37,225 bases of DNA from Coemansia sp. RSA 1804 (taxonomy: Eukaryota; Kickxellomycota; Kickxellomycetes; Kickxellales; Kickxellaceae), in contig JANBTH010000094.1 in assembly GCA_027578815.1 (NCBI GenBank), positions 1-37,225 of the forward strand, given 5' to 3'. Below the pieces are notes generated by a model, which saw only the letters and a program-made list of their open reading frames with translations, made no database searches and had not been told where the DNA came from. A program made the translations under genes and the position numbers. Shown piece after piece: positions 1 through 10,851 of this stretch; position 1 is the first letter of the stretch; each line of letters starts with the position of its first letter.

Positions 1-989
1 AAAGAAGAAATCGTAGACGTTTAAATAAGAAAACCGCACAGAGGAAATTCACCTGCCATGGAACGCGAACTGCTGGGCTGGAAAAAGAGTAAAACTGGAG
101 AAACGTCAACAACAAAAAACACCCGTGTTCTGAAAAGAGGTAAAAAAGAACATGGCAAAGAGCAGTCCAAGCCACAAGTTCCCAGCCAAAAAGACGGCTA
201 TTAAAAACGCGAAACAGAAATGGTAAAGCGCTCCAATTGCCGCAATAAGCGGAATGTCCGTTCCGATTTCTCAGTAGACGAATGTGGCTTGTGCACATTT
301 TTTGTAATCATATAGTTCCTGACATGTTTTATTTGCACGCTCGCTGTGAAGGAAACGGATCATGCCGTTTTTGTTTTTGCTGCGGATTCCCCTGTGCCAG
401 ATCCTCGGTTCCCTTTTTGCGTTACTGTGTCTTTTGAAGCCAGCAGCTCCAGAACAGCAGTCTATGTGCACAGAATGGTCATGTATTTGCACAGAATGAT
501 AACAGCTGTTGGCGTTAACATTTAGAGCAGCAATAAAAACATGTGCCTGCTTTAGAAAGCCAAGTACCTTGGGTATGATAGCGATAACTATTCTCAATAG
601 CCGTGGATGCTTGTTTTATATTCTCTGACATTACCTTTGGCTGCTGACAAGTAAAATACAGGCGTGGTTCTCTTAAAACACCCATGGGTATAGCCTTTGT
701 TTCTCCAACTATTCATGATGTGACAGAAGTTTAAAACCCCCGAACTCTCTACATAGCACAGATTCGCTCCTTTTTGAATTCGTAACAACTTTATTCAGAC
801 TCTATCTCTGTCGCAAAATAATTTTCATAGTGTTTATATTATTTTTGAGGACAACAGAAATTACAACCAAAAGTTTTCCTAGCCGTATTTTATTCTAGGG
901 GTCTCTTTTAAAATGCTTACTATGCCTATATGAACGAATAGACTCTATAAATCATCATTGCTTTGGTTAGTGGGTGTGATATTATTTTA

Positions 990-1184
990 TTAGAATATTT
1001 CAAAAAACCCTTTTATCTTGTTTATCCTTCTTGCTTTTGCTCTTTTCTTTTCTTTTCTTTCATCCTCTTCTATTTGTTCTGGGGTCCTGTCCTCTTCTCT
1101 TAGATACATTGATCTTTCGTTATTCTGTTTACTATCATTTGTACCTTTAGCAAATGAAATAATCTTGCCTTTTTTTGTTGCCAT
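990..1184 (-). CDS. possible small highly charged protein (64 aa)
   Basis: A minus-strand ORF with an ATG at 1184 encodes 64 residues. It begins MATKKGKIISFAKGTN and ends in a dense Lys/Arg/Glu stretch followed by GFFEIF. I do not recognise a family. In its favour are a T/CT-rich upstream stretch like that of other genes here, and an AATAAA-like sequence overlapping the end of the ORF. Against it are its small size, its very AT-rich codon use compared with the GC-rich neighbouring genes, and the low-complexity C-terminal half. It could be a real small basic protein, one exon of a split gene, or chance. Confidence 0.25.
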   Translation of the reverse strand: MATKKGKIISFAKGTNDSKQNNERSMYLREEDRTPEQIEEDERKEKKRAKARRINKIKGFFEIF

Positions 1185-1535
1185 TTCCAAGGTATCACTA
1201 GTATTGTTTGCTATTGCAGAGTATGAATATGAGAATGAACAAGTTTAACTCTATACAAATCTTTGAAAACAGAAAAAAAAGAAGACAACCGAATGTTTAT
1301 CCTTTTAAATGTTTATATGGAATTAACTAGTGTTATAATTGGTCAGAGGTTGTGCCTGTGACCGTAGAAGAGGAAGGAGTGAATAGAATTTTATTGACAA
1401 GATTATCCTCGCCAAATGTTGCATGGAAAACCTTTGTCTTAAATACTATGAAAATCTAACTATTAAGACAACATGGCCGTATTTGAAAGGCCGCTGGTAA
1501 GATATTTGTCGTTTCGAGACAATTGTTAAATGGTG

Positions 1536-1696
1536 TAATTTTAATGTTGTTTAATCAGATATTGACATCCGCACAATGGCTTGTAGTATGATGTTAATAT
1601 CATATTGCGGTCGCACACTAGCTTGTAATCGGATATTAATATCCTATTGCGACTGCAAAATAGCTTTTAATTTGATGTCAATATCCTATTAGGGCC
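1536..1696. repeat. degenerate 42-bp tandem repeat with palindromic core
   Basis: Three units begin at 1571, 1613 and 1655, each exactly 42 bp after the last. A fourth, partial unit precedes them with about 10 bp deleted. Each unit carries a core of the form GATRTYRAYATC at 1558-1569, 1590-1601, 1632-1643 and 1674-1685. The third core, GATATTAATATC, is a perfect palindrome that extends to 14 bp. The first core (GATATTGACATC) is the exact reverse complement of the last (GATGTCAATATC). The function is unknown. It could be a protein-binding array or a decayed minisatellite. Confidence 0.8.
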
Positions 1697-2328
1697 GTAT
1701 GGAAACAAGACGCAGATGACAGTGGTTCAAACAGAAGCAACCACCGTTGCATGGTTTGTGGGTGTGGGGTGATTAATCTGACCCCGGTCTTTTTCGATCA
1801 GTCTGCATATGGGTTGCTGGCAGGGTTGCCGACGTTCCCCCTGCGTCAGGTACCGCGGATCACGGTGAATTCGCGGGCGTTACACTAGAAAATGCAAATG
1901 ATTCTGTTTCTAAGATTAAAATTTTTGAAACAGCCAGAGATTCCTACGTTCATTATATATTACTTGATATGTCGGCTGTTTTCCAAATCATTCAGATTAT
2001 TTTATCTGCTAGGTAACATCTCGGGTCGCCTTAGTCTAGTGCTGGATCAGTGAGTCCTGCGATAGGAACCTATGAAACCCCCCGCCCTCAAAATAATCTT
2101 ATTTCAAGCACAGCGCTTGTGGTGCAATGAAAGACGGAAATCATTTTTTCCATTGCCCCTTGTCCTCTTCACGCATTTTGTACTTTTGTTTATGCATTTC
2201 TATCTCTTTTTAATCAATGTTTACTGTATTTCTTTATTCCGAATCATTAAACACATTTAAGCGACTATTTACATTATCAAGCCTTGGTTTGCAAAAGACG
2301 ATACAAATTGCGTTAATCGAATAAGCAA

Positions 2329-5300
2329 ATGCCTCAAAGCACGGCGGCTCCTGGAAACCGCACTCATGTCTCCATCTTTGACAGACGTGGGACATCGTCT
2401 AGTCGTGGTCGAATTCAAGGCGGGAAGGCAGGCGGTAGCAACACTTCAGCCCACACTCAGCTCCCAGGATCCCGCGGCAGTCAACAGCCAGGAACTTACG
2501 GAGACGACGGAAACGGAGCAGGGTCTTCCGCACTGTTCAATAAAACATGTATGCTACGTATTCACGAGGAGTCATTTTCAACAAGCGACCTGGTACTTAA
2601 TCCAATATTCTTTCCAGGGATATGTGTTGGCGATGTGGTGACGATTCGTCCGTTGGTGGATTCAGATAGTAGTGGTGATATGACATCACCAAGGATTACT
2701 CTGGATAGCAGTTCTGCGTCAATGACTCATTCCAGCGATTCTGTGAGTACATCTAAAGCCAAGGGAGCCTTGCAAACATCGTTAAAGAATGGCAGCAACA
2801 GTAGCACAACTGGCACAGGTGCCAAGGATACCGGCGAAACCGGAACCGAGTCCATTTCTGGTTCCAGCCGTGATGGAGAGAGCAGCTATCGTGCAAGCCA
2901 TCGCAAGCATCTTGATAACGAGCACCGGCCAAGCCTGCTGACAAGGGCCAGTAAGGCATCCGCTCCAGCCCCAGCCCCAACCCCAGCCCCAGCATCGACA
3001 GCAACAGCAACGGCAACGGCAGCAGGAGATTTTGGTCGTCGGACCTTTGTTGGCGATCCCAACAGGCTAAGTAGACCACAGGCGCCAATTGTGCCCAAAG
3101 GCCCTCATCGATGGAAAGGTGTGTCTGAGAGCGATGTCGCTGGGTCGATGGACAAATCGCGACCTACCAAGCAGAAAAGCACCACCACCACTACTACCAC
3201 CACCACCACCACCAAGGACAACAGCGACAAGGATGGAGATGAGGCTAATCTTCAGCCAGATCCACGTCGTGAGATACTTTTGCAAGTAGGCGAAGTACGC
3301 AAGGACACACAGCAGATACAGGCCTCGATGAGCAATTTTGTTGCACGCACCATGTGGGGCGAGTATCTTACCAACCAGCGTGTGGCTATCCGCAAGATTG
3401 ACATGCACAACAGCGAAGAGCGCGAGTCGATTCGTGCGGACTTTGTTGAAATTGCATTCCGCGATCAATATGTTGGACGAAGCGATATGTGGAGGCTGTG
3501 GCGGCATTTGTCGATGAAAACACTGTACAACGACAAGCCGGCAAACATGGAAGGGCTGATTCGTGCAAACGTCCGACGAATATACAAGGACAACGTACAA
3601 GTGCCATGTGGGTATATTGACAGCTCAACACAGCCTATATTCAGATCAGAGTCTGGACGATTTATTATCCTTATTCAAATGTCAGAAGAGATGTGGGCCT
3701 ACCAGGAGGATGGCAACATGTGTTTCGAAAAGGCCGTCAATTGCTTTCTTGCAGATCTTTTCAAGCGGTGGAAGGAGAAACAGGTTAACCACATGGTGAC
3801 AATTGTGATGTTTTCGCGCTGGTACTACCATATCCGCGACAGCCTGTTCTTCCAGGACTTGATATACGACGACTACAGCGGTCTTTACTATCGCGACTAT
3901 TACAAGGTTATTGCGGACATGGGGGTTTACCAAGACTGGGCGGTGCTTTTGCCAGAAATACTGATTGAATTCAACACTTACAGACGTGATATACAGGAGG
4001 TCTGCACACAGACAGGGCACCGGCTACGCGGGGACTTGAGCAAAGCATGTCGTGGCAATATCCTTGAGGCGATCAACATGGGCATCAACAGCTTTGCCAC
4101 CAATCACGTTGACCGCGATCTGTCGCGAACTGGTCTGAGTACCATTGTGATTACGCCGTCCTTTGGCGTGTTTGACGTGCAAAAGAGGCTTCTGCGTATG
4201 ACGACAGAGCGAATGCTTCATTTTGGTATTCGTGTGGACTTGGTGTGCCTGGAACCCAGGCCACTGTTCCGTCCTCCGGTGTTCCGCTTCAAATCTTTGC
4301 CTGTTCCCTCCGAGCAGGAGCAGAGGCGTGCGTTGCATGCCCGGGCACGGGCCAAGATGGACGCTAGACGCGCAAAGGACTCTGAGCTCAATTCCGTTTC
4401 GCCACATGCGGAGAGTCCTGGCGCATATGCCAATGTTGCGCCTGGCACATTGTCTGGGAATATGGCAAAGGAGCGCGCAGTTAAGGCAGCAGCGGCGCCG
4501 GATCACGATGCGTCAGTTACGGTGGATCCAATCATGCTCGATCCGCTTTACTTTGATGATGAGAAATGGGAAGCCAATGTATTGCCCTATGCTTCGGGAC
4601 GAAATCCACGAAATGGGCCAGCAATCGGTTCCAGGGACGCACGGACCAATACGTGGCAGTATGGACCGCCGACGGACGGATTGGCTGTGACTGCTACAGA
4701 AAGAAGCGTATCAGCGCCGGATCCGGTGAGGGAGCGTGGCCATGACCACGGGCCCGAGATAACGTCCATTGTAAACGCGCTGCTGCCTGAAAACGGCAGC
4801 TCTAGTGATATACCCGAAACAATAAAGGGTCTTCACATGTCTGACTTCTCCTATTTTAACCAGCGCGATGGCGAGAGGAAGAAGGATCGCCGAGTAGTCT
4901 ACTGCTATTTTCCGTACTGGATCGACTGTGGGTTCTACAACTACACAGAAGAGAGTCCTGTCACGCGAAAGGGTAGTTTCCAACCTTCTTGCAAGATGGG
5001 CGACTTGTCGATTACTGGAGTGCCGAGTTACTTGAAAGACACGCCATTTGTTTCTAATCTGAAGCTGAAGCAGCTCGACACAGACCTAGCTTCACTGCTA
5101 GCAAGTGAAGGATTGACAGGCTCGGATAACGGTAGCTCAGTACATGGGGTTTCTTATAGGATGCATGACGATGATGCACAGTCTGCTGATGAGTATACAT
5201 TTACAGGGCAGACCAAGGAACTCTCCCGCGACAGCATTGGGCCTCTGAATCAACATCCGATAGTCTCGGAAGAGGAGCGCGAGCGGATGATTGGGATATT

Positions 5301-8300
5301 CCGCATGTACGACCATGAGGCTATTGTCGGAACAGGAAACGTGCTAGCAAAGCCCTCGCTGGTTGATTCGGCAGGCATGGCTTCAGACATGGTTGGCAGC
5401 TCTTCGTTGGCACCGGCATATCTGCACACCACAAGCACAACCGAGGCGCGGCAACTGTCAGGACAGGCAAACATGTCGCTACAGTCGTCCCAAGGAAGCA
5501 ATGCCCCTATGAATTCGGTTACGCAATGGGACGACAGTCAGCTAATGCATGCGCTGGACACCAAGTCGAGCAGTGCTGAAAAGGCCGATGGTGCGTCGGC
5601 AGGAAGTATGGATCACATCGACCATATGGTTGCTACGGTGTCGACATCAGCATCGCCCAACATACCTCCTGGCCAGCACATCAAACCGCCTACACGCCGC
5701 GACCACCCAACATCAATGTCGTCTTCTGCTCCCCACGAGCCTAGGGTTTCTGGGCCAGGTAGCTCCAGCCACAGCAACCAGCGCTCTTCTATCTTTGTAC
5801 GAGGAATCAGTGCAGCCCAACGCAAGCGCTCGCAGCAGTTGCAGTTTGAGCAACAGACGAATTCACAGAATTCAACATCGTCTCCTGGGAAATCGATGGC
5901 AACGATTGGAACAAGTGATGCCGCAGGCGGATCTAGTCTTAAACAGCTGGATTCACAGCAGAAGCTGTTGTCAAATACCTCCAGCCCTCCATCCAATACG
6001 CAGGTGACGAATGCAGTTGTCATTGGTGGGAGCGGTGCCATTCCAGATTCTACTGCCAGACAATTTCTACAGCGGATTTCAGAGTCGCCACAGTCGCTGT
6101 CCCAGGGCCATGCCAATATGATGAGCGGTGGATTGGATAAATCTGTGTTTGGTGCGCAATCGGCGGAGTTTGCAAAGTCCAGCCGCGCAGCTGTGTCAGA
6201 GTCAATTGCAAGGCAATCGCATCTGGATGATCATGTTCGAACGTTCAAGGGTAAGAGCTCGCAAGAGCATCAGAATCAACATCAGCGCCAGCAGTCACAG
6301 CCACCGCAGCCGCCAACCCTAGTTTCCGCACAGAACTACCAGCAGCACATGGGAACAATTGCAATGTTGACTGGTGGGCCGATTGTGCAGAGGCAGCTTG
6401 GATTTAACCATGGGATTATAGGCGAACATGACTTCCAACTCACACTTCCTGGCAGAAGTCAGGTAACCCCGGTAAGCGCAGCACCGACGCAGCCGACTGT
6501 TCCATCAGAGTATAACGGAAACTCGCCTCAGCATCTCAGATCCGCATGGCTGGCCGACCGCGTGATACTGTCACGCTTGCCGGAGCCATCGCCAAGGGGA
6601 CCACGCAGGGGCTACTACTATCCATACAATCCGTGCAATCCCGAGCTCTTTCCGCTGCCACACACAGAGCTGTCGCAGCGGTGGGCGTTTGCATTTGCCA
6701 ACTACTCGTCTGTGTCAAGCTTCACGCCGAAGTGGCGATCGATCTGCACTCCAGCGTCGTTGCCTTTGGTCACTGACTACTTCCCGACCGATCTCGAGAT
6801 GTTTTACCAAAAGTACATGTATCATCTGCAGACGCCAGACATTGCCATTGAGGATATGATCGAGCTGCCGCCCGAGGATTATACGGAGTTTGTGCCGTTT
6901 ATGACGGGCCGTGCTACAGCAAACGCGGCGGCTGTGCGATACATGGGTCTGACCGGCGAAACGGCACGCATCGACCGGTCGACGCGTATCATGTTAAAGG
7001 AAATGGTTTACCAGCGCTTGGCGCAGGGTTTCCAGTTTATCACCACCAGAGAAAGCAAGTCCACGCGCGGCATCCAGGACATAACCGCACGCGTCGGTGC
7101 TCGGGTCACGCCCCGATTCAAATCGGGCAACCGCAGCGACACAGGCAGCGCCGGTGGTGCTGGCGCCGATTCGTTTGCAGCACCAGCACCAGGCCATACT
7201 GGTCTGCTCCCGGCTGCCCCGGTGGAGAAGCTGGACGAGTCGATATGGCTGAGCAATGGGCGCCAGATCCAGCAGCTTGAATTCCGCAACAACAGCAACT
7301 CCAGCCATGTTCCTGGAGTCAATGTGACTCGCTGGGAGCGCAAGAAGCTGTATGATCGAACAGATGTGGAGTACCGGTTCCATATGTGGTCTCGTAACAA
7401 CAACATGGGGTATTGCCAGTCCAATGTGCGGTTTACATATCCACGAGAGGACGAGGTTAACTGGAACAACCTGGACTACCTGCTCAACGGATACCAAAAC
7501 GCGCCACTCAAGTCGATGAAGTACTGGCGTGCGAGATACATACTCATCCCTGTTGACCAGTTGAGCAACGATACGTTTATTAACGCCAAGGCCAACCCAC
7601 ACATGAGTATCGTCGATGTGCGTATTGCCAACTTTGAAAAGTTTCTGGACCACATTATCCGGCGTCTGCGCAAGAGCGAGAAGGCTGATCTGGAGGAGGC
7701 GTTTTTGGGAGCGCTGCCTCCGGAGATGCGCAAATCGGTGCTTAATCAGCAGCAACAGGAACAGCAGCAGCAGCAGCAGCAGCAACAATCTTCGTCTTCG
7801 GGTCTACCACGCAAAACAGGGAACAATACGCTATCGTCAGACACCCGGAAGCTTATTGGGTTACAGGATATTGTTCCAAGTGCACTGTTGCAGATCCGGT
7901 ATACGTCGCTGTGTCCAGTTGCATACAACAGCCACCAGCTGTACTGCTACATGAACGACAAGATATACTCGGACCCCAGTAAGAAGCTAGCGCTGCCGCC
8001 GCCAGTCACGAGCGCACTAGGTCTATCTGTGCCACTGAACGTCGAGTCTCCATTCACGCAGCTTGCCTACGCGCTGCAGCACCCGGTTGCAGGCATTGCA
8101 TTGCGCAACATCCGGTGGCATACGTCGTACTTTGAAGAGGCGTTTGTTAGCTTCCAACTGGTTGACTGGACTTTAGTTAACTTTGAAAGCGCCTTGAAAC
8201 GTTCACAAGCGGCGACATTGGCAAACCGACTGTTGGAGCGTGGACTTGTTCGTTCGCTCAACAAGCCTGGTCCATTCGCCGACGGGTACTATTTTTACGA

Positions 8301-10851
8301 GTTCACTGATGCGGCTAAGGCTTGGAGGAGCCATCCGATACACCAGCAGGTGCCTCGTACCCATGCCTCGATAATGTCGAGCATTGGATTCTCAGACCTG
8401 GGCAACAGGCATAGTGGTGTAAGTGGTATTGGCGGTGGAAGCAACACTGTGTCGCCAAACATCAGCCGTCCAGAAAGCCGCCAAGGCAGCAATGCGCCGT
8501 CTGTCGTGAACGACGCCGATTCAACGCTGGCTATTGCGTCTACTAGCGATAATCCTGTCCTGACAACAGCAACAGCAACAGCAACAACAACAGCGACCTC
8601 CGATGCTAATTCCAGCATTACACACATCAGTGGCCTGAATAGTGCCACTAACTTATCTGCTGCCAACAATAGTGGCATATCCGCCCCTCCTATACGTCGC
8701 CAGACAACAGCCACAAGAATTTCTGATCTGAAGGAGTCGTCGACCCATGACTCGTTTGCGGATTTGCGAAGCTCTGGCGCACAGCCAGCAAATAAGCTGC
8801 GGGTGCGCACAGATATGTCTAGCAGCATCACGCAGCTGCACGCGGATCAAAAAGACACGCCATCCGCGCGCAGCGGAGAGGTCACAAGCAGAGACGGGCT
8901 GGTTAATCTGACAAAGGAGAAGCCTCGACTTTCTCAGGGTGCCAAGACGAGCACACCACTTTCAGCACAGCAAGGCATTGCAGCTGGAGAACGGGAACAG
9001 GCAGAATCAGCAGCAGCGTTAGGACAAAAGGCGCCGTCACCGTCGATTGTGTCCGCAGACTACACCAAAGTGCCCGACGTGTTCCCACATCTGTCCCAAC
9101 GCAAGACCCGGCGACCGTTGCCAAAGAGCCTGACGCAGTCGCGGATGTTTGCGCTGGATCTGGACCAGCAGCGCAAATCCACACGGATCGAGCAGTGTCT
9201 AGTCCACTTGGATGCAACGCAGAACCCGATGACGTGCTTTCATCTATCGATCAACTGGCTCAACTGCACGAGCCACTTGATCGATGAGCTTGTACAAGGG
9301 TGGGGCCGCGTTGCCGAGCGCTGTGGAATGCGGTTAGTTGAAGCCCCACGCGCACAGGACTCGTATACACACGAGAACCATCCATTCCACTCTCCGCTAC
9401 GAGTCAACCTGGCGCTGCAGCCGCCGCCGGTCGAGGAAATCTTCGATGACGAGTGGGTTGCCGAGTTTTTGTGCTACGGCGACGATGACTCTGAGCCGGA
9501 CGAGTACACCAGCGACAGCGACGACAGCGAATCTGAGCACCGGGCAGCCGCGGAGCAATCTGTGCTTGCGCACAAGAGACGTGTTCTGCGTCGCCTCAAG
9601 CGGTGCATTCCCTCGTACCCGTTTGAACGCGAACTACTGGAGGAGCAAGATTTTATCCTGGATGTTGAAGCCGAGGCCGAATTTCCGCCAAGCTCACTAC
9701 TACAGCGCGAGTACACTTTCGAGCGTGCGGAGCATAAGCACACGCAGTACGTGCATCGCTCGGGCACTGCGTTTGTGCGGATCTGTGGGCCTGGAAAGTT
9801 CATGTGGATCAACAATTATCTGTACACTTCGCATCAGGTTCATATGCGGCCTCAGGCAAACCAGAATGCGCAGCAGTCGATGCAAAATACAGGTGGCGCG
9901 CCGCCAAACGCGACGTCCAGTGGGGCTAATGGGCAGCAGTCGGGCGCAACTGGTGCCTTTGGGTTGCGTGGCGATGGCGTGTTGGAAGGTCTGGCCATGG
10001 TTGGGACCGGACCCGGAGCCGGATCTGGAAATGGGTTTGGAATTCGGGGACCAACGATGTATGGCGGCGATGGACTGGGACTATCGCAGGCGTATGGGGT
10101 TTCAACATCAGGACACATGGTCCCTTCATACTACCCCGTGCAGAATGGACGCGAGATGTGGCCGCACCAGATGCTCAAGTCGTTGGCGATGTACCGCAGT
10201 CCCAGCAGACGCTTCCATATCCCCGAACTCTACTCTGTGAAGATCGTCGATAACCTTGGTGCCCAGCCGGCTGACTTTGATTCAGTTAACGCGGCCATTA
10301 CGCGCGTGGCGGTTATGCGCAAGACGCTTGGTACGCGGGCGTTGCAGAACATCAGCAGGAGTCAGGAGTTTGAACTCATGGGCAGTTATGGACCCAACGA
10401 CGTGTCCGGTACTGAGGACTCTGGTAGCTATACCAGCAGCAGTAGCGAGTATGCCCGCAGTCCTGACGCTTTGTTGCTCTCCGACCGTATTAAGCGGTTG
10501 GGCGGCTTGTACGACAACAAGAAGAACAATAATGGCGGGAATGGGTTGCCCGGAAATCCGGGAGGGCCAGGAGATGAGCGAACCGGTGGAACCACACCAC
10601 CAGCAGCCGTTCCCAACGAACCGAATCCCGACATGCTGCGCGCACAGTTTGTTGAGATCTGTCGCGACAAGAACGGATTGGAAATGTTCTGGCAGCGGAC
10701 AATCAGCAGATACAGGAGCGGGTGGCGTGACTACATGAGCGGTAACCCCGCGACTATCGAAACGCCCAAGCGTCGTCCGATGGTTGCAGATGTGTTTACC
10801 GATGGCATATGGCAGAGAAGACACTGCTCGACGGTGCCTTCCGCTCAGTAG
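2329..10851 (+). CDS. IML1: IML1/DEPDC5, GATOR1 (SEACIT) subunit
   Basis: Single-exon ORF of 2840 aa. IML1 (animal DEPDC5) is the Rag-binding subunit of the GATOR1/SEACIT GAP complex, which switches off TORC1 at the vacuole or lysosome when amino acids are scarce. The N-terminal block at residues 74-109 (MLRIHEESFS, then VGDVVTIRPL) is typical of the family. Conserved blocks follow at about 316-530 and 599-643 (TIVITPSFGVFDV). A DEP domain lies at about 1923-2000 (ALRNIRWHTSYFEEAFVSF) and a conserved C-terminal part from about 2300. The protein is far longer than yeast or human orthologs (about 1600 aa). The excess is low-complexity linker: Ser/Gly/Thr-rich near 110-310 with a Thr run at about 285-295, a long Ser/Gln-rich segment at about 1000-1400, a Gln run near 1807, and an acidic DDDSEPDEYTSDSDDSESE stretch near 2385. 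The start is the first ATG in the open frame, 36 codons before the first overlapping ORF ends. Identification is strong. Confidence 0.95.
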   Translation: MPQSTAAPGNRTHVSIFDRRGTSSSRGRIQGGKAGGSNTSAHTQLPGSRGSQQPGTYGDDGNGAGSSALFNKTCMLRIHEESFSTSDLVLNPIFFPGICVGDVVTIRPLVDSDSSGDMTSPRITLDSSSASMTHSSDSVSTSKAKGALQTSLKNGSNSSTTGTGAKDTGETGTESISGSSRDGESSYRASHRKHLDNEHRPSLLTRASKASAPAPAPTPAPASTATATATAAGDFGRRTFVGDPNRLSRPQAPIVPKGPHRWKGVSESDVAGSMDKSRPTKQKSTTTTTTTTTTTKDNSDKDGDEANLQPDPRREILLQVGEVRKDTQQIQASMSNFVARTMWGEYLTNQRVAIRKIDMHNSEERESIRADFVEIAFRDQYVGRSDMWRLWRHLSMKTLYNDKPANMEGLIRANVRRIYKDNVQVPCGYIDSSTQPIFRSESGRFIILIQMSEEMWAYQEDGNMCFEKAVNCFLADLFKRWKEKQVNHMVTIVMFSRWYYHIRDSLFFQDLIYDDYSGLYYRDYYKVIADMGVYQDWAVLLPEILIEFNTYRRDIQEVCTQTGHRLRGDLSKACRGNILEAINMGINSFATNHVDRDLSRTGLSTIVITPSFGVFDVQKRLLRMTTERMLHFGIRVDLVCLEPRPLFRPPVFRFKSLPVPSEQEQRRALHARARAKMDARRAKDSELNSVSPHAESPGAYANVAPGTLSGNMAKERAVKAAAAPDHDASVTVDPIMLDPLYFDDEKWEANVLPYASGRNPRNGPAIGSRDARTNTWQYGPPTDGLAVTATERSVSAPDPVRERGHDHGPEITSIVNALLPENGSSSDIPETIKGLHMSDFSYFNQRDGERKKDRRVVYCYFPYWIDCGFYNYTEESPVTRKGSFQPSCKMGDLSITGVPSYLKDTPFVSNLKLKQLDTDLASLLASEGLTGSDNGSSVHGVSYRMHDDDAQSADEYTFTGQTKELSRDSIGPLNQHPIVSEEERERMIGIFRMYDHEAIVGTGNVLAKPSLVDSAGMASDMVGSSSLAPAYLHTTSTTEARQLSGQANMSLQSSQGSNAPMNSVTQWDDSQLMHALDTKSSSAEKADGASAGSMDHIDHMVATVSTSASPNIPPGQHIKPPTRRDHPTSMSSSAPHEPRVSGPGSSSHSNQRSSIFVRGISAAQRKRSQQLQFEQQTNSQNSTSSPGKSMATIGTSDAAGGSSLKQLDSQQKLLSNTSSPPSNTQVTNAVVIGGSGAIPDSTARQFLQRISESPQSLSQGHANMMSGGLDKSVFGAQSAEFAKSSRAAVSESIARQSHLDDHVRTFKGKSSQEHQNQHQRQQSQPPQPPTLVSAQNYQQHMGTIAMLTGGPIVQRQLGFNHGIIGEHDFQLTLPGRSQVTPVSAAPTQPTVPSEYNGNSPQHLRSAWLADRVILSRLPEPSPRGPRRGYYYPYNPCNPELFPLPHTELSQRWAFAFANYSSVSSFTPKWRSICTPASLPLVTDYFPTDLEMFYQKYMYHLQTPDIAIEDMIELPPEDYTEFVPFMTGRATANAAAVRYMGLTGETARIDRSTRIMLKEMVYQRLAQGFQFITTRESKSTRGIQDITARVGARVTPRFKSGNRSDTGSAGGAGADSFAAPAPGHTGLLPAAPVEKLDESIWLSNGRQIQQLEFRNNSNSSHVPGVNVTRWERKKLYDRTDVEYRFHMWSRNNNMGYCQSNVRFTYPREDEVNWNNLDYLLNGYQNAPLKSMKYWRARYILIPVDQLSNDTFINAKANPHMSIVDVRIANFEKFLDHIIRRLRKSEKADLEEAFLGALPPEMRKSVLNQQQQEQQQQQQQQQSSSSGLPRKTGNNTLSSDTRKLIGLQDIVPSALLQIRYTSLCPVAYNSHQLYCYMNDKIYSDPSKKLALPPPVTSALGLSVPLNVESPFTQLAYALQHPVAGIALRNIRWHTSYFEEAFVSFQLVDWTLVNFESALKRSQAATLANRLLERGLVRSLNKPGPFADGYYFYEFTDAAKAWRSHPIHQQVPRTHASIMSSIGFSDLGNRHSGVSGIGGGSNTVSPNISRPESRQGSNAPSVVNDADSTLAIASTSDNPVLTTATATATTTATSDANSSITHISGLNSATNLSAANNSGISAPPIRRQTTATRISDLKESSTHDSFADLRSSGAQPANKLRVRTDMSSSITQLHADQKDTPSARSGEVTSRDGLVNLTKEKPRLSQGAKTSTPLSAQQGIAAGEREQAESAAALGQKAPSPSIVSADYTKVPDVFPHLSQRKTRRPLPKSLTQSRMFALDLDQQRKSTRIEQCLVHLDATQNPMTCFHLSINWLNCTSHLIDELVQGWGRVAERCGMRLVEAPRAQDSYTHENHPFHSPLRVNLALQPPPVEEIFDDEWVAEFLCYGDDDSEPDEYTSDSDDSESEHRAAAEQSVLAHKRRVLRRLKRCIPSYPFERELLEEQDFILDVEAEAEFPPSSLLQREYTFERAEHKHTQYVHRSGTAFVRICGPGKFMWINNYLYTSHQVHMRPQANQNAQQSMQNTGGAPPNATSSGANGQQSGATGAFGLRGDGVLEGLAMVGTGPGAGSGNGFGIRGPTMYGGDGLGLSQAYGVSTSGHMVPSYYPVQNGREMWPHQMLKSLAMYRSPSRRFHIPELYSVKIVDNLGAQPADFDSVNAAITRVAVMRKTLGTRALQNISRSQEFELMGSYGPNDVSGTEDSGSYTSSSSEYARSPDALLLSDRIKRLGGLYDNKKNNNGGNGLPGNPGGPGDERTGGTTPPAAVPNEPNPDMLRAQFVEICRDKNGLEMFWQRTISRYRSGWRDYMSGNPATIETPKRRPMVADVFTDGIWQRRHCSTVPSAQ

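Larger units (their letters stand above)
1..2328. other. AT-rich intergenic region upstream of IML1
   Basis: No convincing long gene is visible. The stretch is AT-rich with many stops on both strands. It contains a degenerate 42-bp tandem repeat at about 1536-1696, a possible tiny minus-strand ORF at 990-1184, and a more GC-rich patch at about 1740-1880 that differs from its surroundings and could be a decayed element. An A/K-rich 48-codon ORF (58-204, +) starts the window but has no recognisable features. The last 300 bases before 2329 are T-rich and probably hold the IML1 promoter and leader. Confidence 0.6.

Noticed and set aside
58..219. Overlapping K-rich ORFs at the left edge, one (from 152) ending near a GTAAAG donor-like site
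   Set aside because: Very short and A-rich, with no downstream exon that I could join; chance reading is more likely.
1740..2100. GC-richer patch suspected of being a transposon remnant
   Set aside because: No terminal repeats, target duplications or transposase or reverse transcriptase motifs could be seen.
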